Source of the DNA: Candidatus Binatus sp.
GTDB lineage: Bacteria; Desulfobacterota; Binatia; Binatales; Binataceae
NCBI RefSeq assembly: GCF_030646925.1
Contig: NZ_JAUSKL010000021.1
Span: forward strand, 1-64,000
Direction of reading: 5' to 3'
DNA: 64,000 nt
The notes under the pieces were generated by a model. It did no database searches and was not told where the DNA came from. It worked only from the letters and a program-made list of their open reading frames with translations. The position numbers and the translations under genes were made by a program. Shown one piece after another: positions 33,700 through 42,793 of this stretch. How positions within the stretch are numbered: position 1 is the stretch's first letter; each line of letters starts with the position of its first letter.

Positions 33700-35217
33700 T
33701 TGGCCAACGATTACATCGACGCGGCGCGCGTCTATCACGAACTGACCAAGCATTCGTACACTTCGGTGCGATCGTCGCCGCAGTTTCTTGATTGGGACAT
33801 CAAGCCGATGCCCTACAAGATTTATCCCGGCGCGTCGTCGCTCGCATTGCCGCGCGATCTCAGCCTGTCTGCGATGCCGGCGCTGACGGCGCTGGCGTCG
33901 GCCCCGCCAGCGGACTCGATGATCGCGATCGACATCGAGGCGCTGACGCGCATCTTGTTTTGCGCGGATGGACTCACGCGGCGACGAAGCGTAGGCGGCG
34001 AGGACTATCACTTCCGCGCGGCGCCATCGGCAGGCGCGCTCTACCCGATCGAGGTTTACGTGGCGGCGTCCGAGGTCGACGGCGTCGAGCGCGGGGTTTA
34101 CCATTTCTCCCCCGCGGATTTGCGGATGACCGGGCTCCGGCGCGGCGATTGGCGCGAATATCTCGCGCGCGCGGCGGCGAACCGGCCCTCGATACTCGCG
34201 GCGCGCGCGGTGATTGCGCTCACCTCGATCTATTGGCGAAGCACGTGGAAGTATCGCGCTCGCGCCTACCGCTACTGCTTCTGGGACGCGGGCACGATGC
34301 TCGCCAATCTGCTCGCGGCGGCCGCGGCCGAAGGAATCTCAGCGGAGGTGATCACGGCATTCGAGGATCCCGCGCTCGAGCATATGCTCGGAATCGACGG
34401 CCAACGCGAAGGGATGGTCGCGCTGGTCGCACTCGGGGCGAGCGATGCGCCGCCTGAGCCATCGCCAACGCCGGAGGCGCTCGTGCTCGAATCGATTCCC
34501 ATCGGCGACAACGAAGTCATCTACAATGACCTGCTCAGGATGCATCGCGAGTCGCGGCTCGCGCGTTCGGCCGAGGTGCAAGCTGTGACGTCGGCGAGTC
34601 TCGACGATGAAAGCCGGCCCGCGCCCTCCAACCTGATCGAGGTAGCGACGCTGTCCGACGACGATGCGATGCGGCTCGGCGAAACGATTCTGCGGCGCGG
34701 ATCGACGCGCGCGTTTGCGCAAGCGCCGATATCGGCCGAGGAACTCGCGACGATTATGGCATCGTCGAGCCGGCATCCGCGCGCCGATTGTCCGCGCCTG
34801 ACTGAAACGTACCTCATCGCCAACGCTGTCGATGGTCTGCAAGCCGGCGCCTATTATTACGATCGCGAGGCGCGTGGCTTCGAGCTGCTCAAGGCCGGGA
34901 ATTTTCGCGGCGAAGCCGGCTATCTCTGCCTCGAGCAGCCGCTCGGCATGGATTGCTCGGCGCTGGTCGTCTATATGGCCGACCTCGAGCGCGCGATGAG
35001 AGCGCTTGGCAATCGCGGGTATCGCGATGCGCACCTGGAGGCAGGCATCCACGCTGGCCGCGCGTACCTCGCGGCGTATTCGCTTGGCCGAGGCGCGACG
35101 GGCCTGACCTTCTACGACGACGACACGGCGAAGTTCTTTTCGCCGCATGCAGCGGGGAAGAGCCCGCTCCTGATGCTCGCGCTCGGCGTTCCGCGCTCGT
35201 TCGCGCAGACGGAGTAA
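33700..35217 (+). CDS. SagB/ThcOx-type FMN dehydrogenase, two nitroreductase domains
   Basis: A 505-residue protein. TTG 33700 is chosen because 'GAGGG' is six bases upstream; TTG 33670 is also in frame. The N-terminal 'AARVYHELTKHSY' and 'LDWDIKPMPYKIYP' are hallmarks of SagB-type dehydrogenases. The first nitroreductase domain contains 'AAPSAGALYPIEVYV'; a second starts near 'GSTRAFAQAPISAEEL' and ends in 'LMLALGVPRS'. SagB enzymes oxidise azolines in peptide natural products with FMN, but no precursor peptide, cyclodehydratase or protease is seen, so this may be a stand-alone redox enzyme. The kinase gene follows 84 bases on. Confidence 0.9.
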   Translation: MANDYIDAARVYHELTKHSYTSVRSSPQFLDWDIKPMPYKIYPGASSLALPRDLSLSAMPALTALASAPPADSMIAIDIEALTRILFCADGLTRRRSVGGEDYHFRAAPSAGALYPIEVYVAASEVDGVERGVYHFSPADLRMTGLRRGDWREYLARAAANRPSILAARAVIALTSIYWRSTWKYRARAYRYCFWDAGTMLANLLAAAAAEGISAEVITAFEDPALEHMLGIDGQREGMVALVALGASDAPPEPSPTPEALVLESIPIGDNEVIYNDLLRMHRESRLARSAEVQAVTSASLDDESRPAPSNLIEVATLSDDDAMRLGETILRRGSTRAFAQAPISAEELATIMASSSRHPRADCPRLTETYLIANAVDGLQAGAYYYDREARGFELLKAGNFRGEAGYLCLEQPLGMDCSALVVYMADLERAMRALGNRGYRDAHLEAGIHAGRAYLAAYSLGRGATGLTFYDDDTAKFFSPHAAGKSPLLMLALGVPRSFAQTE

Positions 35218-35301
35218 TGCCCGGATTGCGGAGGATTGATTGCCTGCGCGCGCCGGGGGATGTTATCGTCGCCAATCGTTCCACCGAGATGGCCTGATAC
35301 C

Positions 35302-36309
35302 ATGCGCGAGGTCAGCGTTGGCGAAAACCTCGATCAATACCGGCTGACCGGCCTGATTGCGCGCAGCGGAATGGCCTCGATCTTCCGCGCGATCGATACC
35401 CTCGACAGCGCGACCGTCGTAATCAAAATCCCCTACCTGCAGTTCGAGAGCGACGTGGTCTTCTACGGGCGCTTTCAGCGCGAGGAAGAAGTCGGCCGCC
35501 GGCTGAATCATCCGGGCATCATCAGGGTGCTATCGCCGCAGCAGAAAAGCCGGATTTACATCGCGATGGAGTACGTCGAGGGCGTGTCGCTGCGCGCGAT
35601 GCTGCGCGAATCGACGCTCTCGGCCGAAAAGGCGCTCGACATCGCGCGGCAACTCGCGGAGACGCTCACCTACATGCACGCCGAGGGCGTGGTCCATCGC
35701 GATCTGAAGCCCGAGAACATGCTGGTCAGCAAACTCGGCAAGACCAAGATCATGGACTTCGGAATCGCGCTCGACGAATCGGCGCGGCGGCTCACGTGGT
35801 CGGGAATTTCATCGACGATCGGCACGCCCGATTACATGGCGCCCGAGCAGGTCAGCGGCCGGCGCGGCGACGTGCGGACCGATATCTACTCGCTCGGCGT
35901 GATCGTGTTCGAGATGCTGACGGCGCAATTGCCGTACTCGGGCAACAACGCCTACCACGTGATGCATTCGAAGACGATCGAGGACCCGCGCCCGCCAAGC
36001 GCGTTCAAGCCGGATATCGACCCGCGCGTCGAGGAGATAATCCTGCACGCGATCGAGCGCGCGCCGCGCGATCGCTACGCAAGCGCCGCCGAGATGCTTG
36101 CGGACTTGCTCGATCCGTCGCGGGTGAAGCCGCGGCGGCTCGCCCGGCTGCATCCGCCGAATCGGAGGAGCAGGCAGATTCGGCGCGGAATCGCTTACGG
36201 ACTGGTGGCGGCGTCGCTGCTCTCGCTCTTTATTTTTCTGATCTGGTTCGCGAATCGCACGCCGGCGCCGGCGAGTTCCCCGCCCTCGGTCGCAGGACAG
36301 ACCAGGTGA
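35302..36309 (+). CDS. Membrane-anchored serine/threonine protein kinase
   Basis: A 335-residue Hanks-type kinase. Lys42 ('VVIKIPY') is the ATP lysine, 'HRDLKPEN' at 132-139 the catalytic loop, 'DFG' at 152-154 the metal loop and 'GTPDYMAPEQ' the activation segment end. After a basic linker a single hydrophobic span (about 306-324) anchors it, with a short Pro/Ser tail and no sizeable sensor domain. The glycine loop reads 'IARSGMASIFRA', close to the GxGxxG consensus but less glycine-rich. Its stop overlaps the next start as GTGA, so it is coupled to the outer-membrane protein. Confidence 0.94.
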   Translation: MREVSVGENLDQYRLTGLIARSGMASIFRAIDTLDSATVVIKIPYLQFESDVVFYGRFQREEEVGRRLNHPGIIRVLSPQQKSRIYIAMEYVEGVSLRAMLRESTLSAEKALDIARQLAETLTYMHAEGVVHRDLKPENMLVSKLGKTKIMDFGIALDESARRLTWSGISSTIGTPDYMAPEQVSGRRGDVRTDIYSLGVIVFEMLTAQLPYSGNNAYHVMHSKTIEDPRPPSAFKPDIDPRVEEIILHAIERAPRDRYASAAEMLADLLDPSRVKPRRLARLHPPNRRSRQIRRGIAYGLVAASLLSLFIFLIWFANRTPAPASSPPSVAGQTR

Positions 36310-37205
36310 CGCGGCGCGGCCCGGATGCGCGGGCGCTCGCGGCGATCGCGATGCTCGCGATCGCGCTGATGTTCAGACCCTCGCTGGCTGCGGCGCAGGT
36401 CGGCCAGCGGAATTTCTACGATCCGATGATCGCGGTCGATCCGAATCCAAGCAACGAGCTGCAGCTCGATCCCGGCTGGTTCAAGGAGAGCGGGAAAAGC
36501 GCGGCAACCTTTTCGTTTGCGCTCGAGAAACAGCTCAGCGACACGATCAGCCTGCAGGTCGGCGACGCGATCAATGACCTCTCGAAGCGGCGGCTTCATT
36601 CGAGCACCGGCGTGGACAACGTCGAGGTGATGCTGATGTGGGCGTTCTACACCAGCGTCGAGCACGAGTTCCGCCTTGGGCTGGCGTTCGATGCGTTCCT
36701 GCCGACCGGCGACGTCGATTCGGGCGCGGAGAGCCATCCACGCGGCGGACCGATCCTGTCGTTCGCGCGAGGACTCGGCGACCTGCCCGATCACGACTGT
36801 TTCCGCTTCGCGCGGCCGTTCGCGATTCAAGGCGACCTGGATTATCTGCCCGCGTGGTCGGGACAAGAGAGCCAGCTCGTCGAGGCCAACATTGCACTCA
36901 GCTATGAGGCCTACTACCTGAGCGATGCGGGTATCGCGCTGCCCGCCGAGCGATTCACGAAGAATCTCGTGCCGTTCACCGAGTTCAACTATCAGCAGGT
37001 CGCGTTCGGCAAGTTCACGAGCGCGCCGCCCGACTGGCGGATCACGCCGGGACTCGCGTATCTGACGCAGTACTATCAATTCGCCGCCGCGACGCAGCTC
37101 GCGCTCAACAACGCCGCGAGCCCGCAGGACAACTCCGCCGTCCTGTTCCAGCTAAGCATCTTCTACGATCAGATCTGGCCTGCGACCGGCGCGAATCTAT
37201 TCTGA
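36306..37205 (+). CDS. Predicted outer-membrane beta-barrel protein
   Basis: A 299-residue protein from GTG 36306, inside the kinase stop. An Ala-rich signal peptide ends about residue 31 ('RPSLAAAQ'). The rest alternates hydrophobic and polar residues with many aromatic strand ends ('FRLGLAFDAFLPTGDVD', 'ITPGLAYLTQYYQF'), as in outer-membrane porin-like or alpha-amylase-type export channels. It ends in Phe, favoured for outer-membrane insertion. No family recognised. Translational coupling to the kinase is the notable feature. Confidence 0.78.
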   Translation: MTRRGPDARALAAIAMLAIALMFRPSLAAAQVGQRNFYDPMIAVDPNPSNELQLDPGWFKESGKSAATFSFALEKQLSDTISLQVGDAINDLSKRRLHSSTGVDNVEVMLMWAFYTSVEHEFRLGLAFDAFLPTGDVDSGAESHPRGGPILSFARGLGDLPDHDCFRFARPFAIQGDLDYLPAWSGQESQLVEANIALSYEAYYLSDAGIALPAERFTKNLVPFTEFNYQQVAFGKFTSAPPDWRITPGLAYLTQYYQFAAATQLALNNAASPQDNSAVLFQLSIFYDQIWPATGANLF

Positions 37206-37309
37206 GGCCGCCGTAAAGGCAATGCGCGATTTTCGGCGCGCTTGACGCTTTGCCGCTCGATCTGGGATAGCTCGAACTGCATCGGAAAAATCAGACCGGA
37301 GCTACCGCC

Positions 37310-38116
37310 ATGCCTTATAGCGACATCCTTTATGACAAGCGCGAAGCCGTCGCGACGATCACGATCAATCGGCCGCAGGCGATGAACGCGGCGACGATCA
37401 AAACCTACAATGAGATGCTCGATGCGTTGCGCGACGCCAACGAAGACGACGCGATTCGAGTCGTGGTGCTGACCGGCGCGGGGCGGGCGTTCTGCGCGGG
37501 CGACGACGTCAAGGAGATTTTCCTGAATCCCGAGTTTCGCGACGCCAAGCCGTCGAAGCGGCTCGAAGTCGAGGAATGGCGCGAGCATCGGCCGGTCGCG
37601 CTCGACCTTTTGATCACCTATCCGAAGCCAACGATCGCCTCGGTGAATGGCGCAGCGGTCGGCTACGGCTGCGATATCGCGCTGATGTGCGATATGCGCG
37701 TGTGCTCCGATCAGGCGCGCTTCGGCGAAGTGTTCATCCGGCGCGGGCTGATTCCGGAAGCGGGCGGCTTGCTGATCCTGCCGCGGCTGGTCGGACTCGC
37801 GCGCGCGTACGAGTTGATTTTGAGCGGCGACATCATCGACGCGGCGGAGGCGGAGCGCATCGGGATGGTGAACAAGGTGGTGCCGCACGCGCAACTCGGC
37901 GAGGCGACGGCGGCCTTCGCGAAGAAGATCGTGGCGCAGGCGCCGCTCGCGCAGCGCCTGGCGAAGGAAGCGCTCCGCGTCGGACTCAATCTGAATCTGC
38001 CGTACTTCTATGATTATCAGCGTCACGGGCAGCATCTGATGCTCACTTCGCAGGATCACCTGGAGGGCGCGAAATCGTTCGTCGAAAAACGAGTGGCGAA
38101 CTTCAAAGGAGAGTAG
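37310..38116 (+). CDS. Enoyl-CoA hydratase/isomerase family protein
   Basis: A 268-residue crotonase-fold protein. 'FCAGDDVKE' forms the oxyanion-hole region. The first catalytic position is Asp ('GYGCDIALMCD') instead of Glu, while 'FGEVFIRRGLIPEAGG' keeps acidic residues at the second site. This pattern is seen in isomerases such as PaaG-like enzymes, so isomerisation may be favoured over hydration (inference). It is separated from the barrel protein by 104 bases and appears monocistronic. Confidence 0.9.
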   Translation: MPYSDILYDKREAVATITINRPQAMNAATIKTYNEMLDALRDANEDDAIRVVVLTGAGRAFCAGDDVKEIFLNPEFRDAKPSKRLEVEEWREHRPVALDLLITYPKPTIASVNGAAVGYGCDIALMCDMRVCSDQARFGEVFIRRGLIPEAGGLLILPRLVGLARAYELILSGDIIDAAEAERIGMVNKVVPHAQLGEATAAFAKKIVAQAPLAQRLAKEALRVGLNLNLPYFYDYQRHGQHLMLTSQDHLEGAKSFVEKRVANFKGE

Positions 38117-38222
38117 CCTGACTGCTCGAGCGAACGGAGCGACGCGCGAATAACGGTCCAGGATTTTGCCGCTGCGCGGCCTCCGCATGAGAATTTGTCA
38201 GGATAATCATCGGCGCATTTAG

Positions 38223-38495
38223 ATGGCCGAAATAATAAAATTCGCCGAACTGCAGGAGGCGCGCCGCAAGGCGCGCGCACGAGGACCGGAACGCGAGAAC
38301 CTCGAACGCGCCGTTCACCTGATGCGCGAGAACCTGGCCACCGCCGCGTACGAATTAATCGCAGCCCCGCCGAGGCATCAGGCGGAACTGCTGACGCGCG
38401 TCGAACGCCTCGCAGCAATGATCCGCTACGGGATGCGCGTGCTGGGCGAAGGCATTGACCCGGGACTCGACGGACCGCTATCCAAGCGATCGTAA
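38223..38495 (+). CDS. Small helical protein of unknown function
   Basis: A 90-residue soluble protein, strongly helical and charged. 'KFAELQEARRKARARGPERE' begins it and 'ATAAYELIAAPPRHQAELLTRVERLAAMIRYGMR' continues in broken amphipathic helices (shown in part). Coding is supported by codon pattern and the absence of an alternative frame. It lies 37 bases before the hydrolase gene and may be cotranscribed. No family recognised. Confidence 0.65.
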   Translation: MAEIIKFAELQEARRKARARGPERENLERAVHLMRENLATAAYELIAAPPRHQAELLTRVERLAAMIRYGMRVLGEGIDPGLDGPLSKRS

Positions 38496-38531
38496 CGGCA
38501 ACAGCGCACCTATCCGCGATCGGGATGCAGT

Positions 38532-39176
38532 GTGGCTGAAGAAATCAATCTGAGAATTACCGGCGTCGAGCCGGGCGACGAAATCGCCGGCGCGCGCAAG
38601 CTCGCGATCTCAACCACTCGCGGCCCGATTCCGGTCGTGATGCATTCGGCCGCGGAGCGAGGACGCGCCGCGCTCTGCGTCTCCGGCGCGCTCGGCGGCT
38701 TCGACGGTCCTGCGATGCTCTATCCGCGGCTGGGGCTTGAGATGCCGAAGCTCGGCGTCACGATTGCCCGCCTCAACTATCGCCATCCCAACGAGTTCAG
38801 CGAATGCCTGGTCGATACGATGGCGGGAATCACGTTTCTCGCCGGGATTGGACATCAGCGAGTCGCCCTGATCGGGCATTCGTTCGGCGGCGCCGTCGCG
38901 ATCAACGCCGGCACTCTCGCCTCGGCCGTAACCACCGTGATCGCGCTCTCGAGCCAACTCGCCGGCGCGCATGTGGTCGGCGATCTGTCGCCCAAGGCGC
39001 TGCTCTTGATTCACGGCGGCGCGGATACGATTCTTTCGCACGAAAGCTCGCAGGCGCTTTACGATCGCGCGGGTGAGCCGCGGAAAATCGTGGTCCTGCC
39101 GGGCGTCGGCCACGGACTCGCTGAGGCGGCCGACCGGGTATTCGACCTGGTCAGCAAGTGGCTCCTCGAAAGGTAG
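38532..39176 (+). CDS. Alpha/beta hydrolase
   Basis: A 214-residue hydrolase starting at GTG 38532. The nucleophile elbow is 'LIGHSFGGA' (Ser near 118), followed by acid Asp in 'HGGADTIL' and His in 'GVGHGLAEA', giving the full triad. It is cytoplasmic, with no signal. Dienelactone-hydrolase or small esterase activity fits its size; the substrate is unknown. Confidence 0.88.
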   Translation: MAEEINLRITGVEPGDEIAGARKLAISTTRGPIPVVMHSAAERGRAALCVSGALGGFDGPAMLYPRLGLEMPKLGVTIARLNYRHPNEFSECLVDTMAGITFLAGIGHQRVALIGHSFGGAVAINAGTLASAVTTVIALSSQLAGAHVVGDLSPKALLLIHGGADTILSHESSQALYDRAGEPRKIVVLPGVGHGLAEAADRVFDLVSKWLLER

Positions 39177-39191
39177 AAATGACTCTTTGAC

Positions 39192-39392
39192 CTAAGCCGA
39201 TTTTTTGCTGAAGACAAGGATCTGTCCATCGCCGTCCGGTTCGGAGTAAGTGAACCTTCCGGCATCGACAAACCCTTCAAACAAGCTTATCAGTTCCTTT
39301 TCATCATAGGTGCTCAGCCAGCCAATCCTCGCGTTGTGAAACATATCGCTGACGGATGACCGCCTCGATTGTGCTACTGGCGAGTCGTTCAC
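39192..39392 (-). pseudogene. Short frame, possible remnant of a methyltransferase C-terminus
   Basis: A 66-codon frame, possible start GTG 39392, lies 16 bases beyond the pyruvyltransferase gene on the same strand. 'MFHNARIGWLSTYDEKEL' and 'SEPDGDGQILVFSKK' resemble the C-terminal end of SAM methyltransferases, with nothing of the N-terminal fold. A stop lies immediately upstream in the same frame. It is probably a fragment left by deletion, or a small protein of unknown role. Confidence 0.4.
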
Positions 39393-39408
39393 TTACATGC
39401 GCATCAGG

Positions 39409-40605
39409 CTAGTGCCGCACGCTTGCAACGACGTCGTCGCGGATTCGGCGGTAAGCGTCCACGCCGAATTTCATCTGCCGCTCGGCCGCCGCCAGCAACT
39501 GCGGCCTCAGACTTTCCGCAGACCGCCAGCTTTGTTCCACCTTAAGCGCGGCTTCCGCCTGCCAATCATCACGATCGACCAGCACGACTTCGCATCCCGC
39601 GCCGAATTGATCCGCCAGACCCAGGAACTTATCCGAATAGTAGTCAGAAGCTGCGATACATACCGACGGGATTCCCATCGAAAGTGCAAAGACGGCGGCA
39701 TGATAGCTCCCGGTCAAAACGACACGGCATAGCTTGATGCGTTCGATCATTTCGAGCGGATCGGCAGATCGTTCAAGGCTGCCCGCAAGAACGCATCCTG
39801 ACACAAGCCGGCCGATTGTCTCCACATCCTCCTCGGCAGTCGGCAGCGCAACCACGGGCGCATTAAGTGACGCTGCAGCAGCTCGCACTATCGAGCGAAC
39901 ACTTTCCAACAGTTCCTTGTCCACTCCCGAGTAAGACGCGGCCCGCAAGTTCACTCCCAGGGCGTCGCCCCAGGATGCCAAACGCGACGGACACGCTATC
40001 TCGATTGCGTCATCGCCAGTGGTAATAATCCGCGAGGGCGATACTCCTAACTCAATCAGCAATGAATGGCTGAACCGGCTTTCGCGTAAAGCGATGAGTG
40101 CCACGCGTGAAAGAATCGCGGATGCTTTCGCGCGTAGCCGACGTTCTCGCAATGGCCCGATTCCTTGTCCCATCATTACGACCGGGATGTCGGCGCTAAG
40201 GGCCAATTCGATCTTGCCTAGCAGTCCAAATGCGAATTCGCAGAACGCATCGGTCACGCCGCCCATCCCGCAGACCACCATCAGGTCGGAATTAGCGATC
40301 GCCTGCTTGACCACCAGTGGCTGTTCGCTTCGATCGGACAGTATTCTCGATTTCGCGCGCGCCAGCAGCCTGCTTAGTAGCTGCGGACGCGCACCGGATC
40401 CATCTGCCCGAGGCTGGTAGCCACGCTCAAATATGGGCGTTGCGCGGGGGCAATACCTTGAAAACAGCGAAGAGGGTTCGGTGAGAACCTGGATTGATGC
40501 TTCCGGCCACAGATGAGACAGTCGAGCGACGGCAACGTGGGTCATCGCGATGTCGCCAACGTTGTAGTCGAGATAGTATTCGCTCGGCTCGACGACGATA
40601 CGCAT
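39409..40605 (-). CDS. Polysaccharide pyruvyl transferase family protein
   Basis: A 398-residue protein. 'DYNVGDIAMTHVAVARLSHL' at the N-terminus and 'VVMMGQGIGPLRE' with 'LTGSYHAAVFALSMGIPSV' later are typical of the CsaB/WcaK pyruvyltransferase family. It would add a pyruvyl ketal to a sugar of the glycan, cytoplasmic side. Its start lies directly against the Wzt stop, so it is the last gene of the leftward polysaccharide operon. Confidence 0.9.
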   Translation of the reverse strand: MRIVVEPSEYYLDYNVGDIAMTHVAVARLSHLWPEASIQVLTEPSSLFSRYCPRATPIFERGYQPRADGSGARPQLLSRLLARAKSRILSDRSEQPLVVKQAIANSDLMVVCGMGGVTDAFCEFAFGLLGKIELALSADIPVVMMGQGIGPLRERRLRAKASAILSRVALIALRESRFSHSLLIELGVSPSRIITTGDDAIEIACPSRLASWGDALGVNLRAASYSGVDKELLESVRSIVRAAAASLNAPVVALPTAEEDVETIGRLVSGCVLAGSLERSADPLEMIERIKLCRVVLTGSYHAAVFALSMGIPSVCIAASDYYSDKFLGLADQFGAGCEVVLVDRDDWQAEAALKVEQSWRSAESLRPQLLAAAERQMKFGVDAYRRIRDDVVASVRH

Positions 40606-41838
40606 CTAACTGGTATGGAACTTCCACTCGGCGCTGTTCCAGAATGAAGCTCGGGGATAGTTGGTCGCGTCGCGCTCCTCGATTGTCAGAGGTATGCACG
40701 CTTCTGCCAGGAACTCAGGTTCTTCACGCATAGAGTAAACTTTCAAGTATAAGTCGTAGTCGCCGCCCTTCAGCATCAGGCGCTGGATTGACACTTCGCC
40801 GCTCAAGCTGCCGTCGGGTGCAACCTCGATCGCACGGCTATTCATCGAGAAGTAGATGAAACCATCGGGACTGTTTACTTTGACCTGGCACTTAACCTGT
40901 GAATGCCCGGTAATTCTAGCTTTGAATTCGAGTCGCAGGCCTGCCTCGGGCGTAGCTACATGAGGCGAGATCCACTCGCCGAGCGGGACCAGGTTGAAGC
41001 TGGACATTTGTGACGTTCCGGCCGCGGGCGCGTCAGCTTGCGGGATGTGCACTCCACTTCCCTGGTGGTACTTGCCGATTACGCTGAGCGGATCGCCCGC
41101 TGCGCTGATCGATCCATGGTCGAGCAAAATCGCACGCGAGCACATGGTCTGCACGAACCACAGGTTATGCGTGACAAGCAGGATCGTAGCGCCGCCGGTG
41201 TTTAGTTCGCGCATCTTATCCATCGACTTCTGCCAGAACGACGAATCGCCGACCGCCAGTACTTCATCCACCAGCAGTATCTCCGGCGCGGTGTGAGCAG
41301 CGACCGCAAACGCGAGCCGAACGTACATCCCGCTCGAATAGCGCTTGACTGGCGTATCGATGAACTTCTCAATCTCGGCGAACGATACGATTTCGTCGAA
41401 CCGGCGCGCGATATCGCGCCGATGCATCCCGAGGATCGCGCCGCTGAGATATACGTTCTCGCGCCCGGTAAGCTCAGGATGAAATCCGGTGCCAACTTCC
41501 AGCAGGCATCCTACTCGGCCAAACAGTTCTACCTTACCAGTGGTAGGCTCGGTGACTTTCGACAGGATCTTAAGCAACGTCGATTTGCCCGCCCCGTTCG
41601 CCCCGATAACCCCGAGCATCTCGCCTCGAGCTACATCGAAATTCGCATCCGCGAGCGCCCAGATCGTAGTCGGCTTCGGCGTTCGATCTCCGATACCGTT
41701 ACTCCGGAGCACCATCCGCGCGGCGCGCATCGGAATTCGCATCGCGTCCACGATCGTCTCGCGCAACGTGCGATAGCCCGCCGACTCGCCGATCTGATAG
41801 CGCTTGCCGAGCGCGCGAACTTTCATCGCGAGTTCCAT
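40606..41838 (-). CDS. wzt: Polysaccharide ABC exporter ATPase with C-terminal glycan-binding domain
   Basis: A 410-residue protein. Walker A 'GANGAGKST' at 79-87, signature 'YSSGM' and Walker B 'ILLVDEVLAVGD' are complete. Residues from about 255 form an extra beta-rich domain, as in Wzt proteins that recognise the modified end of the O-antigen chain. Together with the permease encoded 3 bases upstream it exports a finished glycan. An ATG four codons in is an alternative start. Confidence 0.94.
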   Translation of the reverse strand: MELAMKVRALGKRYQIGESAGYRTLRETIVDAMRIPMRAARMVLRSNGIGDRTPKPTTIWALADANFDVARGEMLGVIGANGAGKSTLLKILSKVTEPTTGKVELFGRVGCLLEVGTGFHPELTGRENVYLSGAILGMHRRDIARRFDEIVSFAEIEKFIDTPVKRYSSGMYVRLAFAVAAHTAPEILLVDEVLAVGDSSFWQKSMDKMRELNTGGATILLVTHNLWFVQTMCSRAILLDHGSISAAGDPLSVIGKYHQGSGVHIPQADAPAAGTSQMSSFNLVPLGEWISPHVATPEAGLRLEFKARITGHSQVKCQVKVNSPDGFIYFSMNSRAIEVAPDGSLSGEVSIQRLMLKGGDYDLYLKVYSMREEPEFLAEACIPLTIEERDATNYPRASFWNSAEWKFHTS

Positions 41839-41841
41839 CGG

Positions 41842-42786
41842 CTAGATCATATCCGCGAACTGCCCTTCCATGCGACTAAACGTATAGGTCGCGTAAAGAA
41901 GGAAGACGATCGTCGCCGTCGCCGATATTGCCAGCTCGGTCCAGGCGAAAGGTTTGCCCAGCAAGGCCGAGCGGTACCCTTCGATAGTACCTGCCATAGG
42001 ATTCAGCGCCAGCAACCATCGCCACTTAGCTGGCACGATACTGACCGGGTAGATAACCGGCGTCAGGAACAGCCAGATTTGCACCAAAAACGGAATAGCA
42101 TAGCGCACATCGCGATACTTAACATTGAGCGCCGACAACCAGAGCCCGACGGCGAACGCCGCCGCGATAGTAAGCGCGACCAGCACCGGCAGCATCGCAA
42201 GCGCCGCTCCGGGCCAGATACGGTACCATGCCATCATAGCAATCAGCAGAAGCGACGCGATCGCGAAGTCGAGCAGCCCGGCTAGAATCGCGGCGGCTGG
42301 TATCACCGCGCGCGGAAAAAATACCTTGGTGATAAGTCCGGCGCTCTCGACCAGCGAGTTGCTTGCGTTGGTTACTGCGTTCGAGAAGAACATCCACGGA
42401 AGCAGCGCCGAGTATGCGAAGATCGGATAGGGGATGCCGTCGGAGGAGATTCCCGCCAGCTTGCCGAAAAATATGACGAACACCACCATCGTCAGGAACG
42501 GTTGCAGGACAGCCCATGCCGCGCCGAGCAAAGTCTGTTTGTAGCGCACCTTGATGTCGCGCCAGGCGAGAATCAGTAGCAGTTCGCGGTAATGCCACAG
42601 CCCGAGCAGAACGGCCCGTCGTCCGCGCCCGGCTTCGATAGTTTCGTACGGTTTTGCATCACCGGCGGCGTCGATTGAGTTTGCCGCTCCGATGTCCTTG
42701 TCTTCTACCAGCAGAGCTCCCTGGATAGCTGCGATGCCTTGCGCGGCTTCTGCACGCTGACTACCTATTGAATATGAATCCTTCAA
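41842..42786 (-). CDS. wzm: Polysaccharide ABC exporter permease (Wzm, ABC-2 family)
   Basis: A 314-residue inner-membrane protein. After a soluble N-tail of about 55 residues, 'LILAWRDIKVRYKQTLLG' and 'AWAVLQPFLTMVVFVIFF' form the classical ABC-2 permease start, with six hydrophobic segments in total and 'LTPVIYPVSIVP' near 245. It pairs with the adjacent Wzt. The N-tail is longer than usual and unrecognised. Confidence 0.94.
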   Translation of the reverse strand: MKDSYSIGSQRAEAAQGIAAIQGALLVEDKDIGAANSIDAAGDAKPYETIEAGRGRRAVLLGLWHYRELLLILAWRDIKVRYKQTLLGAAWAVLQPFLTMVVFVIFFGKLAGISSDGIPYPIFAYSALLPWMFFSNAVTNASNSLVESAGLITKVFFPRAVIPAAAILAGLLDFAIASLLLIAMMAWYRIWPGAALAMLPVLVALTIAAAFAVGLWLSALNVKYRDVRYAIPFLVQIWLFLTPVIYPVSIVPAKWRWLLALNPMAGTIEGYRSALLGKPFAWTELAISATATIVFLLYATYTFSRMEGQFADMI

Positions 42787-42793
42787 TGGCTCT

